In this document: positions 39,021 to 47,798 of the stretch, one piece after another | Numbering within the stretch: position 1 is the stretch's first letter | Layout of the letters: every line of letters starts with the position of its first letter | Source: Ruminococcus sp. UBA4240 | GTDB taxonomy: Bacteria; Bacillota; Clostridia; Oscillospirales; Ruminococcaceae | NCBI GenBank assembly: GCA_002395525.1 | Contig: DGXE01000032.1 | Coordinates: forward strand, 1 to 50,168 | Length of the DNA: 50,168 bases | Reading direction: 5' to 3' | Notes under the pieces: model-generated | The model's input: only the letters and a program-made list of their open reading frames with translations | What the model was told of the DNA's origin: nothing | Database searches by the model: none | Made by a program: the position numbers and the translations under genes

Positions 39021-39860
39021 TTATTCGGGGATAATGTCAATAACAACAAATTCGGGATTGTTGAATATGCGGGGGAGGGGTTCCTTTACCCGGGACAGCC
39101 CCCTGCTTATAATGAGGGTGGTGTCATCGTAGTCAAAGCGCCCTCCGGACAGCTTGGGGAAAAAGCCCTGAGAGCCGGTAAAAAGCCCGTTCTGTGTCCA
39201 GGGCAGCCGCCACTGCCCCCCGTGGGCATGGCCGCACAGGATAAGGTCAAATGTCTTGAACGCCCGGTAGTAATCTATGCTTTCGGGGAAGTGGACAAGC
39301 AGCACATTGAAGGTGTCGTCCCCGGTGCCCTTTGCACATCGGCGCACAGCGTCCACCCATGTGTCGCTGTCGTCGGTGATACAGCTGCCGCAGAGTGTGA
39401 CCTCACCTATGGTGATGTTTTCCCCCTCCAGTACCTGCACGCCCATGGAGCGGGCATCCTCCCGTATCTGCGCCCAGTCCGCCCCCTCGTTCCACTCGTG
39501 GTTCCCTGCCACATAGCAGCAGGTATATCTGTTTCCTATCTGTGACAAAAGGGTGCGGGTGTTGGAGTTGTCCAGCTTGTCGTCGTATATATCCCCCGTA
39601 AGGGCTATGGCATCGGGCTTTGCCTCGTCTATGAGCGCAACCAGTTCCCCCATGTCCTCACCGTAGGCACAGGAATGGAGATCGGATATCTGCACTATGC
39701 GGAAAGGCTTTGTCACCTTGTCTGTATGCACCTCATAGCGGACGGAGACAAGAGGAAAACTTGCCGCCGCAAGGGCTAAAAACACTGCCCCGGCAGCGGC
39801 AGCCGTTATGCACAGGGCACGGTCTATCCTTCTTATCCTGCGTGTCAGCTTGTCCTGCAT
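39021..39860 (-). CDS. Membrane-anchored metallophosphoesterase (YkuE-like)
   Basis: 279 residues. One N-terminal membrane segment (ALCITAAAAGAVFLALAAAS) is followed by calcineurin-type metal motifs QISDLHS, TGDIYDD, AGNHEW, LVHFPES and GHAHGGQWRLP. YkuE-like enzymes are poorly characterised phosphoesterases or UDP-sugar hydrolases acting at the membrane. It overlaps the end of speB by 16 bases, so it is co-transcribed with the polyamine genes, though a link to polyamines is not evident. Confidence 0.87.
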   Translation of the reverse strand: MQDKLTRRIRRIDRALCITAAAAGAVFLALAAASFPLVSVRYEVHTDKVTKPFRIVQISDLHSCAYGEDMGELVALIDEAKPDAIALTGDIYDDKLDNSNTRTLLSQIGNRYTCCYVAGNHEWNEGADWAQIREDARSMGVQVLEGENITIGEVTLCGSCITDDSDTWVDAVRRCAKGTGDDTFNVLLVHFPESIDYYRAFKTFDLILCGHAHGGQWRLPWTQNGLFTGSQGFFPKLSGGRFDYDDTTLIISRGLSRVKEPLPRIFNNPEFVVIDIIPE

Positions 39861-40714
39861 ACAGATAAAAGCAGCTCTCTCAGCAGCTTGCAGGCTATGG
39901 CGGTGGATGCGCCGCTCTGGTCGTAGTGGGGTGAAAGCTCGTTCATATCGGCGGCAACGATATTAAGGGAGGAAAGCTCCATTATGGCTTCAAGGAGCTG
40001 ATTGAAGGTGCAGCCCCCCGCCTCGGGAGTGCCCGTGCCGCAGAATATGCCGGGATCCAGAACATCAAGGTCTATGGTGAGATATACGGGTCTGTCGCCT
40101 ATGAGCCTTACAGCCTCCTTTACCCCTGCAAAGTCCACGCCCTTTACAGTCGTGGGCCATATGTAGTTGTGCTCCCTTGCAAAGGCGAATTCATAGCCTT
40201 CTCCGCTTCTTATGCCGAACTGGAATATCCTTTTGTCACCGATGATATCGTGACAACGGCGGACGACACAGGCGTGAGAGAGAGGCTCCCCCAGGTAGTC
40301 ATCACGCAGATCTGTATGGGCATCAAACTGTATCAGGCACACGTCGGGAAAGCGCTTTGCCGCAGCCCTGAAGGCACCCAGAGTGACAAGGTGCTCTCCC
40401 CCCAGGAGAACAGGCTTTTTCCTTGCGTCAAGAATGTGTGCCGCCGTTTCCTCTATATCTGCAAGGGCACTCTCCGGGGAGCCGAAGCGCAGCTCCAGAT
40501 CCCCTGCGTCGAACACCCTCAGATCGCACAGACACTTATCCTGATAGGGGGAATAGGTCTCTATCCCGAAGGACTCATTTCGTATGGCTCCGGGGCCGAA
40601 GCGTGTACCGGGGCGGAATGATGTGGTGCTGTCAAAGGGTGCGCCGAATATAACGGCATCAGCCTCCTCAAATGGTGTATCGCAGCCTATGAATGCCTTT
40701 ATCTCAGGTTGCAT
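39845..40714 (-). CDS. speB: Agmatinase
   Basis: 289 residues of the ureohydrolase family. Manganese ligands are visible in GGEHLVTLG, IQFDAHTDLRDDYLG and LTIDLDVLDPGIFCGTGTPE, and the C-terminal NELSPHYDQSGASTAIA fits SpeB. It converts agmatine to putrescine and urea. It overlaps speE by 11 bases. Agmatinase rather than arginase is supported by the arginine decarboxylase in the same cluster. Confidence 0.93.
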   Translation of the reverse strand: MQPEIKAFIGCDTPFEEADAVIFGAPFDSTTSFRPGTRFGPGAIRNESFGIETYSPYQDKCLCDLRVFDAGDLELRFGSPESALADIEETAAHILDARKKPVLLGGEHLVTLGAFRAAAKRFPDVCLIQFDAHTDLRDDYLGEPLSHACVVRRCHDIIGDKRIFQFGIRSGEGYEFAFAREHNYIWPTTVKGVDFAGVKEAVRLIGDRPVYLTIDLDVLDPGIFCGTGTPEAGGCTFNQLLEAIMELSSLNIVAADMNELSPHYDQSGASTAIACKLLRELLLSVCRTS

Positions 40715-41552
40715 TGTCCAGCAGCTCCTTTACGTAGTTGGGCAGGGCAAATGCCCCTTTGTGCAGGTCGGTGTTGTAGTAGCGTGTCCTTATGCCAAGG
40801 CTGTTCCAGCGATCTGCATCCACAGCCATGGGATCCGTCCCCTTTGAGGCAAAGCCGAAAAGCCAGTGCCCGGAGGGGTATGTGGGGATATGCGCCTGAT
40901 ACACCCACGCCCTGTCAAAGGACTGGACTATGCGCTTGTGTGCCCTCTGCATGGCCTTTGCATCATCGGGATAGTAGGGGCTCTCATGCTGATTTACCAG
41001 CACCCCCTCGCTTTTCAGCGCCTTGTAGCAGTTGCCGTAGAACTCCCCTGTGAAAAGCCCCTCCCCGGGGCCGAAGGGGTCGGTGCTGTCCACGATGATA
41101 AGGTCATATTCGTCCTCCGGATGACGTACAAATCGCAGCCCGTCCTCAAAGAACAGATGCACCCTGGGGTCACCCAGAGCTGATGCGGTCTGGGGCAGAT
41201 ACTCCCTGCACACATCCACCACCTGTTCATCTATCTCCACCATGTCGATGTTCTCCACCGTGTCATAGCGGCACAGCTCCCTTACCGTACCCCCGTCGCC
41301 TGCGCCTATCACGAGGATATTGCGGGCATCGGGAAGGGATGCCATAGGCACATGGACTATCATCTCGTGATATATGAATTCATCCTTTTCCGTAAGCATC
41401 ATAATGCCGTCAAGGGTGAGGAAGCGGCCGAACTCCGGGCTCTCGAACACGTCTATGCGCTGGAATTCGCTCTGCCCGCTGTAAAGCTGCCTGTCCACAC
41501 GGATGGACATTTTCGCATCCTTTGTATGATTTTCACTGTACCAGAATTCCAT
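40704..41552 (-). CDS. speE: Spermidine synthase
   Basis: 282 residues. A small N-terminal barrel (YSGQSEFQRIDVFESPEFGR) is followed by the methyltransferase-like fold with LVIGAGDGGTVRELCRY and the catalytic Asp region LIIVDSTDPFGPGEGLF; YPSGHWLFGFASKG closes. It transfers aminopropyl from decarboxylated SAM to putrescine. The ATG at 41552 gives the usual MEFWYSE start. It begins 19 bases after the restriction enzyme gene. Confidence 0.95.
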   Translation of the reverse strand: MEFWYSENHTKDAKMSIRVDRQLYSGQSEFQRIDVFESPEFGRFLTLDGIMMLTEKDEFIYHEMIVHVPMASLPDARNILVIGAGDGGTVRELCRYDTVENIDMVEIDEQVVDVCREYLPQTASALGDPRVHLFFEDGLRFVRHPEDEYDLIIVDSTDPFGPGEGLFTGEFYGNCYKALKSEGVLVNQHESPYYPDDAKAMQRAHKRIVQSFDRAWVYQAHIPTYPSGHWLFGFASKGTDPMAVDADRWNSLGIRTRYYNTDLHKGAFALPNYVKELLDNAT

Positions 41553-41571
41553 ATAGCACCCTTTCTGCAAA

Positions 41572-42312
41572 TCAATTCAACTCTGAAAAGCCTTCATATG
41601 TTTCAAAAGCAAGAAGATACAATGCTTTTAGTAAGTCGGGGTTCCTTTGCTGCAATTCATAAATAACGGTATCTTTCTGTATAATGTCAGCGGCTTTTTC
41701 ATTTATAAGCTCGTTGATTGTTTCCGGCAATTGCATACACATCATATAAAAGGCGTTTTCGATACCTGTTACCTCAGCGTAAAACCTGTCAATTGAAACT
41801 CTTCTTATATGCTCATGTTCACATAAGACCCCATCAAGCGAGCATTTCCAAACAATATTCTGCGATCTTTTGGCTATTACCTCTACAAGATAGCAGTAAG
41901 CATCCGGATTTTTCAGAATATGATTTTGCATTCGCATAAATGTTTTCTGGGATGATGAGGAATTCATGGTATTGTGCTTGTTCTTCATCTCAATGTAGAC
42001 TTTGTTGTCAAATATAACATCCCATCCGCTGTGCGGAACAGTACATTTATCTATATATTTGAATATATTCTGATGAAAATAGCCGATAGAGTTTGTATTT
42101 GACTTGTCCCTCTGCCTGTGTATCTCCTGTTTTATCAGCTCTTCATATGACATTCTGAACATACTTTTGTCAAAAAGAAGCTTGATCGGATCGACTACAT
42201 TCGAGTTGAATTTTTCAAGATCAATAGATCCCATGCTTCTGCTGTAAGAAGCAAGCGTGGTCTTAACGTGTTCCTTAAAGTCTGATTCTTTAATAAAAGG
42301 TAAGCTGTACAT
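41572..42312 (-). CDS. Type II restriction endonuclease, Eco47II/Sau96I-like (predicted GGNCC)
   Basis: 246 residues. The block SNTNSIGYFHQNIFKYI, then GWDVIFDNKVYIEMKNKHNT and MNSSSSQKTFMRMQ matches the Eco47II family. The D...E-x-K nuclease centre would be D (GWDVI) with IEMKNK. Members cut GGNCC. The gene overlaps the methyltransferase by 23 bases. It is clearly A/T-richer than the polyamine genes around it, as expected for transferred DNA. Specificity is inferred from memory of the family. Confidence 0.85.
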   Translation of the reverse strand: MYSLPFIKESDFKEHVKTTLASYSRSMGSIDLEKFNSNVVDPIKLLFDKSMFRMSYEELIKQEIHRQRDKSNTNSIGYFHQNIFKYIDKCTVPHSGWDVIFDNKVYIEMKNKHNTMNSSSSQKTFMRMQNHILKNPDAYCYLVEVIAKRSQNIVWKCSLDGVLCEHEHIRRVSIDRFYAEVTGIENAFYMMCMQLPETINELINEKAADIIQKDTVIYELQQRNPDLLKALYLLAFETYEGFSELN

Positions 42313-43348
42313 AATTATTATTGTTCACCTCGGTTTCTCCGCTCAAGGCTGAAATGATAGACACACCTATATCCTTTGCAAGATTTACAGGTACCGCATT
42401 TCCCACTTGTTTGTATTTTTCAGACAATTTGCCGCAAAACACCCATTCATCCGGAAATGTTTGTATTCGTGCATTTTCTCTATAGGAAAACGGTCTTACC
42501 TCGATTGGGTGGCAGCGGTCAGTCTGCTTCATCCCCGGATTAGTAAGCACTGTCAGACACGGTTCATTCAGACCGATTCGCCTTAATATCCCGGTTCTTC
42601 CACCGCCCATATCCCAGCAGGTCTTCATATATTCTTTTGCCACGCCGGGATCAATATCACGCCAATAACCTCCGGCAGGGACAAGTGAAAAGACCTTTTC
42701 CTTGTACTCTGAGTATCTGACACATTCATCTGCCGGCGGATCAGTATCAAGCTTTATATCTTTGATCACAGGCTTATAGGAATGTTCTTTGGGGAATTGG
42801 TATGTAATGCTTTTTACCAGGTCATTTCGTATACCTACAGTGATGAGCCGTTCCCTCTTTTGGGGCACTCCGTAATCCCATGCATTAAGTACCTTGTGCG
42901 ATACAGAGTATCCCTCATCTTCAAATATATCACAGATAGTTTTATATGTTCTGCCTGAGTCGTGGGTCAACAAACCTCTGACGTTTTCAAAAAGGAACAT
43001 TTTGGGTTGCAGCTTATGCAGAAAGGTGGCATAGTGGAAAAACATAGTACCTCGTACATCGTTAAGCCCAAGCCTTTTGCCAGCATAACTGAATGACTGG
43101 CACGGTGCACCGCCGGAAAGCAGATCAAGCTCGCCCTTTTTTATATTGAACTCTTTTTCCAGATCCCTTTTGGCTACTTCTTCAACATCCTCACACAGAA
43201 CATTCCATTCAGGACGATTGGTGATCAATGTTTGTGCAGCAGCCCGATCAAATTCCACAAGACCGAGATGATGAAAGCCTGCTTCTTCAAGACCTAACGC
43301 CAATCCCCCCGCACCTGCGAAAAGCTCAACGGAATAATAATTATTCAT
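42290..43348 (-). CDS. DNA (cytosine-5) methyltransferase of the restriction system
   Basis: 352 residues with the ordered motifs of C5 methylases: I (ELFAGAGGLALGLEEAGF), IV with catalytic Cys (SGGAPCQSFSYAGKRLG), VI (FENVRGLL), VIII (QKRERLITVG), and IX-X (GNAVPVNLAKDIGVSI). The target-recognition region lies at about 180-280. The ATG at 43348 overlaps the speA stop as ATGA, with translation presumably coupled to speA. It protects host sites, predicted GGNCC, from the endonuclease encoded next. Confidence 0.94.
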   Translation of the reverse strand: MNNYYSVELFAGAGGLALGLEEAGFHHLGLVEFDRAAAQTLITNRPEWNVLCEDVEEVAKRDLEKEFNIKKGELDLLSGGAPCQSFSYAGKRLGLNDVRGTMFFHYATFLHKLQPKMFLFENVRGLLTHDSGRTYKTICDIFEDEGYSVSHKVLNAWDYGVPQKRERLITVGIRNDLVKSITYQFPKEHSYKPVIKDIKLDTDPPADECVRYSEYKEKVFSLVPAGGYWRDIDPGVAKEYMKTCWDMGGGRTGILRRIGLNEPCLTVLTNPGMKQTDRCHPIEVRPFSYRENARIQTFPDEWVFCGKLSEKYKQVGNAVPVNLAKDIGVSIISALSGETEVNNNNYVQLTFY

Positions 43349-44790
43349 TTCAATACCCTTATATACTCTATCTTCATATCCTCCGTGCCGGTCATAAAGC
43401 AGCCACGCTTCTTGCTGAAATCTATGTTCTCCAGTATTTCCGGGGTGAGAAGCTCCCCCGGTGCGATTATAGGTATGCCGGGAGGATAGCACATGACAAA
43501 CTCGCAGGATATGCGCCCTGCACTCTCCATTATGGGCAGCACCTCCTGCTCGCCGTAGAATGCGGCTTTGGGAGATACCTTTATCTGGGGATTTATGTAC
43601 TCATGGTCGATGGATGCCATGGATGCATCCGAATAGCGGCGCTTTATCTCCGCAAGAGCGGATACAAGGCGCTCTATGTCCTTCCACCTGTCCCCGGGGG
43701 ACATTATGGCAAGCACATTGCCTATGTCACCGAGCTCCATCTGTATGTCGTAGAGGTCACGGAGCATATCATAGACCTCTATCCCCGCAAGCCCTATGTC
43801 ACGGGTGTATACGGACAGCTTGGTGCGGTCAAAGGCGAATATGTCGTCCCCGTTCACAAGCTCGTCAGCATAGGCGTAGTAGCCCCCTATGCGGTTTATC
43901 TCGTTGCGGGCATAGTCCGCATTCCTGAGCATATGGGCGCACAGATCCTTCCCCTGAAGGGCGTAGTACTGCCTTGATATGTCAAGGGAGCTGAGCAGCA
44001 GATAGGAGCCTGATGTGGTCTGGGTAAGGTTGATGACAGCCCTTACATGGCCCTCCGTCAGCCCGGAATCCTTTCCTACCAGCAGAAAGCTGGACTGGGT
44101 AAGGGAGCCCCCTGTCTTATGCATGGAGACAGCCGCCATATCAGCCCCTGCCGCCATTGCATTCACAGGCATATTGTCCCCGAAGTAGAGATGTGTGCCG
44201 TGAGCCTCGTCCACAAGCACCTTCATGCCGTGTGAGTGGGCAAGGGCGGTGATGCTGCGCAGGTCGGAGCAGATTCCGTAGTAGGTGGGGTTGTTGACAA
44301 ACACCGCCTTTGCATCAGGGTTTTCCCTGATGGCAGCCTCCACGTTCTTGACGCTCATGCCAAGAGGTATGCCAAGGTGCCTGTTCACACCCGGATCAAC
44401 GTATACGGGTATCACGCCGCTGATGATAAGGGCGTTTATGGCGCTGCGGTGGACATTGCGGGGCATGATTATCTTGTCCCCCTCCTTGCACACCGACAGT
44501 ATCATGGACTGCACGGAGGAGGTGGTGCCGTTTACCATAAAAAAGCAGTGCCCCGCACCGAAAGCCTCGGCTGCAAGCTGCTCTGCCTGCCTTATGACGC
44601 TTACGGGGTGGCACAGATTATCAAGGGGCTTCATGGAATTGACATCCACATTCATGCAGGTCTGCCCAAGAAACTGTGTCAGAACAGGGTTGCCCTTGCC
44701 GTGCTTATGCCCCGGCACATCAAAGGGAACCACCCTGTTCTCGTTGTATTTTACAAGCGCCTCATATATGGGCGCATTTAGCTGATTCAT
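43345..44790 (-). CDS. speA: Arginine decarboxylase, PLP fold type I
   Basis: 481 residues of the Orn/Lys/Arg decarboxylase major domain. PFDVPGHKHGKGNP opens it; GTTSSVQSMIL and VDEAHGTHLYFG are PLP contacts, and the Schiff-base Lys is in SMHKTGGSLTQSSF. The C-terminal domain has YPPGIPIIAPGELLT. Among Bacillus-type enzymes SpeA is favoured over lysine decarboxylase by the adjoining agmatinase and spermidine synthase. It lacks the N-terminal wing domain of inducible decarboxylases, indicating a biosynthetic form. GGGGTGATC precedes the start. Confidence 0.9.
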   Translation of the reverse strand: MNQLNAPIYEALVKYNENRVVPFDVPGHKHGKGNPVLTQFLGQTCMNVDVNSMKPLDNLCHPVSVIRQAEQLAAEAFGAGHCFFMVNGTTSSVQSMILSVCKEGDKIIMPRNVHRSAINALIISGVIPVYVDPGVNRHLGIPLGMSVKNVEAAIRENPDAKAVFVNNPTYYGICSDLRSITALAHSHGMKVLVDEAHGTHLYFGDNMPVNAMAAGADMAAVSMHKTGGSLTQSSFLLVGKDSGLTEGHVRAVINLTQTTSGSYLLLSSLDISRQYYALQGKDLCAHMLRNADYARNEINRIGGYYAYADELVNGDDIFAFDRTKLSVYTRDIGLAGIEVYDMLRDLYDIQMELGDIGNVLAIMSPGDRWKDIERLVSALAEIKRRYSDASMASIDHEYINPQIKVSPKAAFYGEQEVLPIMESAGRISCEFVMCYPPGIPIIAPGELLTPEILENIDFSKKRGCFMTGTEDMKIEYIRVLK

Positions 44791-44805
44791 ATGATCACCC
44801 CGACT

Positions 44806-44968
44806 GGAAGCAAGATATTTAGAGGCAAGAAGCAGGAAAAGCCGGCAAAGAGACGAGAGCTTATTGCCTATATCGCTGCAAAAGCTGCGTTTTTGCAGAT
44901 GCAGAGGAATAAAGCCATAAAGTCATCAACAGCTTGTCTTGCCTCTTGCGTCTTGCTTCTTGCTTCTC
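44806..44968. repeat. Heptamer-repeat element filling the speD-speA gap
   Basis: The left part (44806-44846) has GGAAGCAAG and AGAGGCAAGAAGCAGG. The right part (44930-44968) is its inverse, starting directly after the speD stop on the minus strand as GAGAAGC, AAGAAGC, AAGACGC. The core has GCAAAAGCTGCGTTTTTGC (44879-44897), like the core at 32701. The two elements clearly belong to one family. Confidence 0.72.
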
Positions 44969-45763
44969 TCAGTAGATGTTCATGCCGCTGAATATCTCTA
45001 TCATCTCCCGGCGGAGAGAGTCGTTTATCTCCAGCCTGCGCTTGGGAGCAAGCTCGTATATATCCGTGTTGAACAGGTAGTTTTGCAGGATGATGTCCTT
45101 TATCATCATGCGGGTGTGGAAGATATTCGCCTGATATACGTTGATGTCAAGGGCATCGTAGCGTTCAAGAGTGCCCTTGTCGATGTAGTTCTGTATGCTG
45201 GTTATATCGTGGTCGATAAACAGCTTCCTGCCGCCCTCGTCACGGGTGAAGCCCCTTACACGGTAGTCTATGGTGATTATGTCCGAATCAAAGGAGCCGA
45301 TGAGGTAATCAAGGGATTTAAGGGGGGTTATCTCCCCGCAGGTGGATACGTCGATATCCACTCTGAAGGTGGTTATGGCGTTGTCCGGGTGGAACTCGGG
45401 GTAGGTGTGCACCGTAAGGTGGCTCTTGTCAAGATGCCCTGCGATCTCCGTGCTCTGTACGGGTATGCCTCTGACGCTGCGGACGCCCTCCCCCTCGGTC
45501 TGATGCTCCTCGGAGATGAGCAGTGTCACCGAAGCCCCCTGGGGCTCGTAGTCCTGCTTGGAGATGTTGAGCACATGGGCGCCTATCATATCCGTAACGT
45601 CACAGAGTATCTTGGTAAGACGGTCGGAATTGTACTGTTCATCTATATATTTCAGGTAGTCCTGCTGCTCTCTCTGGCTCTTGGCATAGCACACATCGTA
45701 AATATTGAAGCTCAGGGTCTTGGTAAGGTTGTTGAAACCGTATAATCTCAGTTTGTCGCTCAT
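44969..45763 (-). CDS. speD: S-adenosylmethionine decarboxylase proenzyme, E. coli type
   Basis: 264 residues, the same length as E. coli SpeD and over twice the small Bacillus type. HLDKSHLTVHTYPE contains the self-cleavage point between K113 and S114, where Ser becomes the pyruvoyl cofactor. RVDIDVSTCGEITPLKSLDY is also conserved. It makes the aminopropyl donor for SpeE. The ATG at 45763 follows GGGGGGTG; an upstream in-frame ATG lacks a binding site. Confidence 0.93.
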   Translation of the reverse strand: MSDKLRLYGFNNLTKTLSFNIYDVCYAKSQREQQDYLKYIDEQYNSDRLTKILCDVTDMIGAHVLNISKQDYEPQGASVTLLISEEHQTEGEGVRSVRGIPVQSTEIAGHLDKSHLTVHTYPEFHPDNAITTFRVDIDVSTCGEITPLKSLDYLIGSFDSDIITIDYRVRGFTRDEGGRKLFIDHDITSIQNYIDKGTLERYDALDINVYQANIFHTRMMIKDIILQNYLFNTDIYELAPKRRLEINDSLRREMIEIFSGMNIY

Positions 45764-45835
45764 TGCTGACACCCCCCGGATGAATACACGCAAGGGTCAC
45801 AGATGCCCTGCGCTGTGTGTTCAGATACACAGAAT

Positions 45836-45864
45836 ATAATAGCATAATTATCCCCCTTTGTCAA
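45836..45864 (-). promoter_or_regulatory. Promoter of the spermidine cluster
   Basis: On the minus strand TTGACA, 17 bases, TATTAT, about 70 bases before speD. The leader has a small CTGTGT/ACACAG stem. No other strong promoter was seen before speB. Confidence 0.8.
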
Positions 45865-46157
45865 CAAAAAAATAGGGCGGCGGGGTGGCTATCCTGAACC
45901 AGTCATCCAATACCTATTACTTATAACTTATACCTATTGCTTGTTACTTATTACTATACTCACCCTTAACGTTCATATTTTATTCAGCCTTGATAGTATG
46001 ATATTTAAAAATGCATACACTAAACATTAGCAAAACTAAAACGTTTTCGGATTAAAATATATGGTAAGCAGTTTACAAGGCTGCCGGTGTGCCCTGTACG
46101 CCTGTACGGATACTTTCCCTCGGGCAGCGCCGGCTGTATATAGATCAGAGAACGACA
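45865..46157. other. A/T-rich spacer with heptad run and LacI-like palindrome
   Basis: No gene is visible. At 45912-45960 a run of 7-base units appears (ACTTATA twice, then CCTATTG and CTTGTTA). At 46038-46047 AAAACGTTTT, in the context CTAAAACGTTTTCG, is close to a CcpA/LacI-family operator with three mismatches at the edges. No confident promoter for the GH9-like gene was found. Confidence 0.45.
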
Positions 46158-47783
46158 ATGAAGAATAAATTCTACATCAACCGGCTGGGCTATATGACCG
46201 GTGTTCCGAAGGCTATCCCCTGCACTGTGGCGGGGAAGACCTTCCAGCTTGTGGACACCGTCAGCCGCAGCACGGTCTTTTCGGGGAATTTCGGGGAGCC
46301 CATTACAGACAAGGATTCCGGGGATATCGTGCGCATTGCGGATATCTCCCACTTCAACACCCCCGGCAAATACTACATCAAATCCGGATACAGGCGCTCC
46401 GGCTCCTTTACCATATCCGAAAAGCCCTACAGCGGCATTCGGAAGAAGGTGCTGCGCAGTCTGTACCTCAACCGCTGCGGCTTTGACTTTGACAGCACTT
46501 CAGGGGTGTTCGCCCACCCCGCCTGCCACAGGGAATGCCATGCCCCTGACGGCAAAACCGTTGATGTGAGCGGCGGCTGGCACACTATGGGGGGATATGA
46601 GAGGGATATCTCTTTCACCTCCCTTATCGTTGCGGATCTGCTGTATACCCTGCGGCTCTTCGGGGACAACCTTGACGATACGGAAAAGGCGGATATCCTT
46701 GCGGAGATACGCTGGGGCCTTGAATTCATGATGAAGATGCAGGACACTGACGGGGGCGTGTACTCCGATGTGCATACCAATGCGGTATCAGGTCCTCTGC
46801 GCACCATGCGCCCCGAAGCGGACAGGGAGCCCTTCTTTCTGGGGGAAAAGACCTGCACCGCCGCACTTCGTATGTGCAGTCTTGCCGCACTGGGCTCGGT
46901 GATGTTCTTCAAAAGCGATGACCCTTCCGACCGTGCCTTTGCAAGAAATCTGTCCCGTGCCGCCATGAAAAGCTGGATATACGTTACCCGCCTGCCGGAA
47001 TTCAACTACTACTGCTCCTCACAGGGGGGGCATGATGACGATGTATACGCCAAGGAAACGGAATTCATGTGGGCAGTGTGCGAAATGTACTCCCTCACGG
47101 GGGATGAGCTGTTTTCCACCATAATCGAAAAGCGCTGCCTTACCTCCCGCTTCTGGGGCTTCGGAGATTCCCACTGCGGCGGCTTTGCGGCACTTTCCTA
47201 CCTGCTGACGGACAGGCCCCGCAAGCGTGTTGTGGATGCCCTTATAAGGCGGCGCATAACAGAAAGGGCAAATGTCATCTACACAGCCCAGGCAGCCAAC
47301 GGATACCGCTGCTCGGCGGCAGTCGGAGGGGGCTACTCCTTCGGCACCAATTTCAGGCTGCTGTGCAATGCCCGTACCAATGCCCTTGCCTACCTTATTA
47401 CCGGGGATGAGCGCCATCTGCGCTCGACACTGGATCACATCTGCTATCTGCTGGGGTCAAATCCCAACGGCAAGGCATTCATCACAGGGAATGAACACGG
47501 CTTCTGCCACAATCCCTGTCACCGCCTCTCCGCTTCCCTTTCCCAGGACGAATGCATCGAGGGCATGGTCATAAGCGGCGCCAACACTCTGCGCCCGGAT
47601 GCCTTCTCAAAGTGGAACATCAAGGAGGACACCCCTCCCGCCTGCTGCTATATCGACAGCATTTACAGCATTTCCACCAACGAGCCGGGGCTCCACTTCT
47701 CAACGCCCCTCCTGTTCCTCTCCGCATTCCTTGAGGATATAGGAAAGAGCACCCTCAACAGGATACCCTCCCCTGCCACCTGA
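46158..47783 (+). CDS. Cytosolic GH9-like protein lacking the catalytic-base motif
   Basis: 541 residues without a signal peptide. An N-terminal cellulase Ig-like domain (YINRLGYMTGVPKAIPC... FTISEKPYSG) is followed by a GH9 (alpha/alpha)6 domain. The usual GGWxDAGD base motif reads GGWHTMGG here (139-146), so both Asp are gone. The PHHR-type site reads NPCHR (452-456). E509 in STNEPGLHF is at the place of the acid. The start at 46158 is by homology; no good ribosome binding site is seen. It either has a changed mechanism or binds glycans without cutting. Confidence 0.8.
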   Translation: MKNKFYINRLGYMTGVPKAIPCTVAGKTFQLVDTVSRSTVFSGNFGEPITDKDSGDIVRIADISHFNTPGKYYIKSGYRRSGSFTISEKPYSGIRKKVLRSLYLNRCGFDFDSTSGVFAHPACHRECHAPDGKTVDVSGGWHTMGGYERDISFTSLIVADLLYTLRLFGDNLDDTEKADILAEIRWGLEFMMKMQDTDGGVYSDVHTNAVSGPLRTMRPEADREPFFLGEKTCTAALRMCSLAALGSVMFFKSDDPSDRAFARNLSRAAMKSWIYVTRLPEFNYYCSSQGGHDDDVYAKETEFMWAVCEMYSLTGDELFSTIIEKRCLTSRFWGFGDSHCGGFAALSYLLTDRPRKRVVDALIRRRITERANVIYTAQAANGYRCSAAVGGGYSFGTNFRLLCNARTNALAYLITGDERHLRSTLDHICYLLGSNPNGKAFITGNEHGFCHNPCHRLSASLSQDECIEGMVISGANTLRPDAFSKWNIKEDTPPACCYIDSIYSISTNEPGLHFSTPLLFLSAFLEDIGKSTLNRIPSPAT

Positions 47784-47798
47784 TACAGGAGCGATAAC

